A stretch of DNA of 27,940 nucleotides. It comes from UBA10364 sp905182675. Its GTDB lineage: Bacteria > Bacteroidota > Bacteroidia > Flavobacteriales > Schleiferiaceae. Both the position numbers and the translations under genes were made by a program. The notes under the pieces are model-generated. The model did not search any database. It had not been told where the DNA came from and saw nothing but the letters and a program-made list of their open reading frames with translations. The DNA is taken from assembly GCA_963933975.1 (NCBI GenBank), contig CAWVWE010000028.1, positions 1-27,940 of the forward strand. Direction: 5' to 3'. Below, one piece after another: positions 25,001 to 27,940 of the stretch; positions within the stretch are counted from its first letter, which is position 1; each line of letters opens with the position of its first letter.

Positions 25001-26248
25001 ATACACCTTCAAACGGATAGTATTAGAGCTGTGGACATGTCACGGAAAATGGACAGCTACTTCTATGGTGTAGCTATTGCTTCCGGTGACCTGACCCTCG
25101 AAGGTCCTATCGAGCAGCTACATTTAGATTTATCACTTGAAACGAAGGAGGGAACTAACTTTAAAATACCATTAGACAATCCCACGGCTGTTGAGACACC
25201 TAGTTTTATACATTTTATAGGTCAAGATAAGGTCGTTATTGACCCTACAGTGGATCCTGAAAAACTAGAATATTTCACTACGGATATCGCTATATCTGCT
25301 ACTGAAGATGCACAGATAGAATTAGTTCTAGATGAGGTCTTAGGTGATGTAATTAAAACGACAGGAGTAGGGAATTTACGGTTAAAGATTCTTGAAGACG
25401 AGAGTTTGGAGATGTTTGGGCTCTACACCGTATCCGCCGGATCTTACCTTTTTACCTTACAGAACATTATCAATAAAAAATTCACCTTACTACCAGAAGG
25501 TTCGATTTTATGGAGCGGGGACCTATATGAGGCAGATGTGAACTTAGAGGCCAAGTATTCATTATCTACGTCTCTTCAAGGATTAGTTACCAGTTCTGGA
25601 TATAATGGTGAAAATGTTGATGTTGACCTTATTATAGTACTAAAAGGCGCATTAATGTCTCCTGAGATTTCTTTTAGAGTAGAGTTACCCAATGCGCCCT
25701 CTAGTTATTCGGATGAGCTTCAACGGCATTTTCTCAATGACGATGCCATGAATTATCAAGCTTTCTCACTGTTGATGTTGGGTGAGTTTTTTAAACAAGA
25801 TCTCGCAATTCAAGAAAGTATAAATCTGGGATCTTCTGTAAGTAAAACCACCTCAGAATTTCTTGTTAGTGAGTTTGGGAGTTGGTTGACGGCTGGAATA
25901 GGCTCCTATGTGGATTTAGAATTAGATTACACCTCAGGTGTTAATCCATACAATAACCTAACTAATACGGGAAACAACCTCAATCTAGGAGTGAGTAAAA
26001 ATTTCTTTGATGGTCGTCTAAAGGTGAATTCTTCGCTAGACATTCCCATTGCTCAAGACGGGAACTCTACGCTGCTGTTGGGTGATACAGAGATTGCTTA
26101 CTCCATTACTAAAGACGGCAGAATTGTACTAAAGGCGTTTAATAGGAGTAACAGAAACGATCCATTGCTTCAAAACGCGGGTCCTTATACGCAAGGAGTC
26201 GGTATACAGTTTCACAAGGAATTTGAGCGTCTCGAGAAAACCAAATAA
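22070..26248 (+). CDS. tamB: TamB/AsmA-like inner-membrane-anchored envelope protein
   Basis: Large (1392-residue) protein anchored in the inner membrane and spanning the periplasm, with a beta-rich groove. The family acts in outer-membrane protein assembly and/or lipid transport. The N-terminus has a short basic segment (PQRKFTTLRR) and one membrane helix (VLFLCTLFVVVVIGGLFGLF). The body is long beta-repeat sequence. The C-terminal about 450 residues carry the TamB (DUF490) features: LRGKLEGGISIYGPRDEWNISG in pieces, ASGDLTLEGPIEQ, GLYTVSAGSYLFTLQNI, KFTLLPEGSILWSGDLYEADVNLEA, and the terminal SSYSDELQRHFLNDDAMNYQAFSLLML region. The length is usual for Bacteroidota. No separate TamA is in the window. 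Divergence from tsaD is, from memory, a common arrangement in this phylum. The stop lies 15 bases from the convergent nucleotidyltransferase/HAD gene. Confidence 0.9.
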   Translation: MEDSKLPQRKFTTLRRVLFLCTLFVVVVIGGLFGLFNSSSLQQRLFHHYVSPGLVKNEIDISFSQLKYVFPNSFKIDSSSLSYRDTILLELGTVYIDDLDWIGGIKIQEIRLEALNIKRSIEDPWVTSLLDEFNAAESSQSVELLPFKLAVDTWKLQSLEFFNATDTVNAGINGLEFVGDPQEIRAQKLNISLQYRGMEFFTELDRIDVSSGYEFSAVLRIRENDIGLLSAEIKYSMDSSSVLGEVVLVNEPIVPYPNMDVVEEFLSGSRLTFSGRIKENMIYGNMSIDQSLYNAQGQLEWNIDSAVLSAQAFAYPSTSIYTTDLLKGYSDFWNQFSPESLDVQLKTDFKELMAFEIVLNDGVNSASVAVPHLNEPVRIHARLPQISLGPLTGLELKSVIYPDLKSVMAFKEFKVNTVSPELVLNDSIIKGLSFSYVHAENLDSVWLSCLDDQLDLDGYAILMDERISTSLHLNQVGLYLFDPLDTAQYLSADLQGDFTLDGNGYVKLSDLLLERANDVVFMREFQVTHVSSRYNRSFAVQSDVLTGFIEGQWDFKDVTFLSDQVVQHVIGQKNLSWEPSSFKFEINAGSTDWLTDLLHLNAHLSQESYLFGLYDGPNNRWSITADVPKFQMGKISANDFYLNSSQIIDENSTAFRASQIDYGKNTLDTVFISSQGAKLEHQVEVLISLRDSIPSTLDLRANYGKGWAEVIQSDFNIGKSDFSLNKSSIVKWNQKLWSIDSLGFNNSEGELWIDTKEVGPNKNITNVHLSGVESELLNYIIRDPDAVLSGQLSLNATASNSLSSPALIANIVYDDFGLNDTYYGRFTSNLQWNDDGHIFSQGQLLNKGESAFNYGGHYDIEDDEIDIRVSLNDLDISAATPFLHGVMTNLRGKLEGGISIYGPRDEWNISGSMVLKNGQFNIPSVGSELSTMEPADIRITNTIIELDSTQFYVPADSTLAWAWGSLSHNNFKDLNFDIHLQTDSIRAVDMSRKMDSYFYGVAIASGDLTLEGPIEQLHLDLSLETKEGTNFKIPLDNPTAVETPSFIHFIGQDKVVIDPTVDPEKLEYFTTDIAISATEDAQIELVLDEVLGDVIKTTGVGNLRLKILEDESLEMFGLYTVSAGSYLFTLQNIINKKFTLLPEGSILWSGDLYEADVNLEAKYSLSTSLQGLVTSSGYNGENVDVDLIIVLKGALMSPEISFRVELPNAPSSYSDELQRHFLNDDAMNYQAFSLLMLGEFFKQDLAIQESINLGSSVSKTTSEFLVSEFGSWLTAGIGSYVDLELDYTSGVNPYNNLTNTGNNLNLGVSKNFFDGRLKVNSSLDIPIAQDGNSTLLLGDTEIAYSITKDGRIVLKAFNRSNRNDPLLQNAGPYTQGVGIQFHKEFERLEKTK
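22080..22087 (-). promoter_or_regulatory. Bacteroidetes -7 box for tsaD, inside the tamB coding start
   Basis: TAATTTTG on the minus strand is an exact TAnnTTTG match and ends nine bases before the tsaD ATG (22071), so transcription would begin at or within a few bases of the start codon. The -33 region is weak (GTG near the usual spacing). The box overlaps tamB codons 4-6. Confidence 0.6.
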
Positions 26249-26263
26249 GGCATAGGGCGTCCT

Positions 26264-27556
26264 TTATTGCTTTTCCTCAATAATCCTTATGGCTTCCACT
26301 AAGGTGTCAACATAATGATCTGGTATAGTGGTATGAGGCTTCATGCCATGGCCTGTTTTTACCCTTATTGTAGTGACGTTAGCATTTGCCCCAGCTTCAA
26401 TATCCCTTGGGCTATCACCTACGAGGAAGCTCTGGCCCATGTCAATATTGTATCGTTTTTGAGCCTGTAGCAACATCCCTGGAGACGGTTTGCGACACTC
26501 ACATTTGACTTTGTACTCTTGGATTTCTCCCTCAAATCCACCATGAGGATGGTGAGGACAGAAATAGATTGCTTCTACAAAGGCTCCATCAGCGCCTAAT
26601 TCTGTTTCCATTTTTTTATGGATATCCCCTAATTCTTTGATGGTACAAAGCCCACGAGCTATGACACTTTGATTGGTAACAACGACCACCAAAAACCCCA
26701 TTTTATTAAGTTTCTTGATGCTTTCAGCAGCATATGGATACAGTTGAAAGTCCTTTGGACGATGTATCAAATCGGTATCTATATTTATGACACCGTCGCG
26801 GTCTAGGAAAACACACTTTTGCAACTGGTTAAGGTTTCTCGCAGCTACTTTACCACTTTGTAAGGCTTCCTCTACTTTATACAATCGATCAGGCGTGCCC
26901 ATGTCCTTTAGATATTCTGGGGTGTTGTAGGCGTATAAATCCAACTCTTTATGTAAGGATGGGAAAATGTCTTTTCCAAAATCTGCTTTTACACCAGCTT
27001 CGAGATAATCCAACACTATGGGGTTAAACACATAGGCGGCTGCATTGACCAAATTACGGTATTGGAGTCCTTCAGGGTGGGGCTTAGCGTAAAACGCAGT
27101 TACTTTATCATGGCTGTCTACATCCAATAAATCGCTATCATATGGATGGTCATTCGGATGTACAACTAAGGTTGCATCTGCGCCTTTCACTTTATGAAAG
27201 TCCAAAAGCCTGCTCAGGTCCATGTCCATTAAGACATCACCATAAAGAACCAAAAAGGGTTGGTCAAGCTCTGATTGCAGTGCTTTAACACCTCCAACAG
27301 TACCTAGAGGAGTGGGTTCCACATAATATTGAATATCAATTCCAAAATCTTCACCGTGTCCGAAATGGGATTCTATCTGCTCATAAAGGTGATTTACAAT
27401 GAACCAAACCTTTTCAAAACCATGTCTTTTAAGAAGCTCAACTTGATATTGTAGTATAGGTTTACCTAGAATGGGCATCATAGGTTTGGGGATATCATTG
27501 CGTAGCTTTGATAATCGCGTGCCTTTCCCACCTGCAAGTATGATCGCTGTCTTCAT
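26264..27556 (-). CDS. Fused sugar-1-phosphate nucleotidyltransferase and HAD-IIIA phosphatase (HddC-GmhB-like)
   Basis: Two enzymes in one 430-residue cytosolic chain. Residues 1 to about 235 are a nucleotidyltransferase (AIILAGGKGTRL at 4-15, DIPKPMMPI, GDVLMDMD) resembling HddC, the D-glycero-alpha-D-manno-heptose-1-phosphate guanylyltransferase, though NTP and sugar specificity cannot be read. Residues about 245-425 are a histidinol-phosphatase/GmhB-type HAD domain: D252 and D254 in FLDRDGVIN, VVTNQS, zinc ligands C333-x-H335 and C352-x-C354, and LVGDSPRDIEAG. GmhB removes the 7-phosphate of heptose-1,7-bisphosphate and its product is the HddC substrate, so the fusion would join consecutive steps of GDP-heptose synthesis. 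The frame is open to a TTG at 27574, but an exact -7 box covers it, so the ATG at 27556 is chosen. No other heptose gene is nearby. Confidence 0.88.
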   Translation of the reverse strand: MKTAIILAGGKGTRLSKLRNDIPKPMMPILGKPILQYQVELLKRHGFEKVWFIVNHLYEQIESHFGHGEDFGIDIQYYVEPTPLGTVGGVKALQSELDQPFLVLYGDVLMDMDLSRLLDFHKVKGADATLVVHPNDHPYDSDLLDVDSHDKVTAFYAKPHPEGLQYRNLVNAAAYVFNPIVLDYLEAGVKADFGKDIFPSLHKELDLYAYNTPEYLKDMGTPDRLYKVEEALQSGKVAARNLNQLQKCVFLDRDGVINIDTDLIHRPKDFQLYPYAAESIKKLNKMGFLVVVVTNQSVIARGLCTIKELGDIHKKMETELGADGAFVEAIYFCPHHPHGGFEGEIQEYKVKCECRKPSPGMLLQAQKRYNIDMGQSFLVGDSPRDIEAGANANVTTIRVKTGHGMKPHTTIPDHYVDTLVEAIRIIEEKQ

Positions 27557-27571
27557 TTCTGGTAATTTGTT

Positions 27572-27579
27572 CAAACGTA
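27572..27579 (-). promoter_or_regulatory. Bacteroidetes -7 box for the nucleotidyltransferase/HAD gene
   Basis: TACGTTTG on the minus strand matches TAnnTTTG exactly and ends 15 bases before the ATG at 27556. The predicted leader is under about 10 bases. It decides the start, because the alternative TTG at 27574 lies inside the box. No clear -33 TTTG is seen. Confidence 0.62.
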
Positions 27580-27805
27580 CTAATCAACCTTCACGTAAGG
27601 GCTAAAATTCAGAAAACTTTATTAAAGTTCTATTGCAATTACGAGCGTGTTTGGATGGGGGCGCGGAGAATATTGATACATTGTCGTTCAAGTCAATCAG
27701 GAATGGCGTAACGTTAATATCCTGAAATGTAAGTAGTTCGTGAATCAGTGTAGGTAGGCGACCTTATAGGGATGAAATAATTTTAACATATTTTCAGTCA
27801 TAGCC
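27580..27805. other. Intergenic region without a recognisable gene
   Basis: Between the nucleotidyltransferase/HAD gene promoter and the tRNA-Asp promoter I find no coding sequence that I can support. It holds a 15-base perfect palindrome AACTTTATTAAAGTT (27615-27629), centred on one base and about 50 bases upstream of the -7 box at 27572, which could be an operator. The rest, including a G-rich patch near 27652-27668, shows no structure that I can name. Confidence 0.5.
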
Positions 27806-27835
27806 TTGGATAACATAAAATAGGAGTTACATTTG
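27806..27835 (+). promoter_or_regulatory. Promoter of tRNA-Asp
   Basis: TTGG (27806-27809), an 18-base spacer and TACATTTG (27828-27835) fit the Bacteroidetes -33/-7 promoter, with an exact -7 box. The predicted transcript start near 27842 leaves a 5' leader of about 12 bases to be removed by RNase P. Confidence 0.8.
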
Positions 27836-27853
27836 CAACCGCAATTAATTACT

Positions 27854-27927
27854 GGTCCGGTAGTTCAGTTGGTTAGAATACAAGCCTGTCACGCTTGGGG
27901 TCGCGAGTTCGAGTCTCGTCCGGATCG
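27854..27927 (+). tRNA. tRNA-Asp (anticodon GTC)
   Basis: All four arms fold. The acceptor stem GGTCCGG pairs with CCGGATC (27920-27926, one G-T pair) and the discriminator is G. The D arm is GTTC/GAAT, the anticodon stem CAAGC/GCTTG encloses CTGTCAC with anticodon GTC, and the T arm GCGAG/CTCGT encloses TTCGAGT. The 3' CCA is not encoded. Its GTC anticodon puts it in the group normally modified with queuosine at position 34, for which QueE is encoded at 4494-5141. Further RNA genes may follow beyond the window. Confidence 0.97.
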
Positions 27928-27940
27928 CTAAGACGAAAGT

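Noticed and set aside
26246..26275. AATAAGG...CCTTTATT inverted arms between tamB and the convergent HAD fusion gene as a terminator
   Set aside because: The arms pair only with a bulge and there is no proper T-run on either side; I cannot support a terminator call.
27557..27574. TTG start adding six residues to the nucleotidyltransferase/HAD protein
   Set aside because: The TTG lies inside the exact -7 box, and MKTAIILAGG from the ATG at 27556 is the usual family N-terminus.
1..27940. CRISPR array, insertion sequence, prophage or defence island
   Set aside because: I saw no regularly spaced direct repeats, transposase or integrase motifs, or defence-associated domains beyond ordinary RecQ, RarA and a P-loop protein; gene content is housekeeping.

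Overview
The window is chromosomal DNA from a member of the Bacteroidota, most likely a Flavobacteriales-type marine or aquatic lineage. The evidence is a carboxypeptidase-D-domain TonB-dependent receptor, a secreted hydrolase with a type IX secretion (T9SS) C-terminal sorting domain, a TPR/beta-propeller/OmpA protein with PorE architecture, a very long TamB, start sites without Shine-Dalgarno sequences, and several exact copies of the Bacteroidetes -7 promoter box TAnnTTTG. The base composition is AT-rich and even throughout. I see no insertion sequence, phage gene, CRISPR array, toxin-antitoxin pair or other sign of an accessory island. This is core genome, gene-dense, with many overlapping gene ends.

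Layout. (1) 1-6088, plus strand: a tight six-gene run, argS (3' part only), pepD, ffh, folD, queE and a two-domain Sua5, with gaps of 0-10 bases. (2) 6151-10571, plus strand: a TonB-dependent receptor followed after 17 bases by a secreted alpha/beta-hydrolase-like protein with a T9SS sorting domain, closed by a strong terminator. This is the least housekeeping-like part. (3) 10576-12697: a class IV aminotransferase (PabC-like), yqgE on the minus strand with overlapping 3' ends, pdxH on the plus strand, and a bidirectional terminator shared with HU. (4) 12718-16412, minus strand: HU with its own good promoter, then a translationally overlapped unit in transcription order AAA_28 P-loop protein, recQ, fmt. 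(5) 16419-20974: a PorE-like OmpA protein (+), rarA (-), a rhomboid protease (+) and rsmE (-), joined by convergent 3' overlaps or short divergent gaps. (6) 21049-26248: tsaD (-) and tamB (+), divergent, whose ATG codons overlap inside one CCATGG. (7) 26264-27556, minus strand: a fused sugar nucleotidyltransferase/HAD phosphatase resembling HddC-GmhB. (8) A promoter and tRNA-Asp(GTC) at the right end.

How the genes fit together. Most of the window serves translation and tRNA/rRNA modification: ArgS charges tRNA-Arg; FolD makes the 10-formyl-THF that Fmt uses; QueE makes the queuosine precursor, and the tRNA-Asp(GTC) here belongs to a Q-modified class; Sua5 and TsaD are two parts of t6A synthesis; RsmE methylates 16S rRNA. 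Ffh, TamB, the rhomboid and the PorE-like protein concern protein targeting and the envelope. RecQ, RarA and HU concern DNA repair and the nucleoid.

I did not find a clearly undescribed multi-gene system. The best candidates for a second look are the receptor/secreted-hydrolase pair, the HddC-GmhB-like fusion, the shared start-codon palindrome of tsaD/tamB with a probable (near-)leaderless tsaD transcript, and the AAA_28 protein coupled to recQ-fmt. All assignments come from reading motifs, with no database search.
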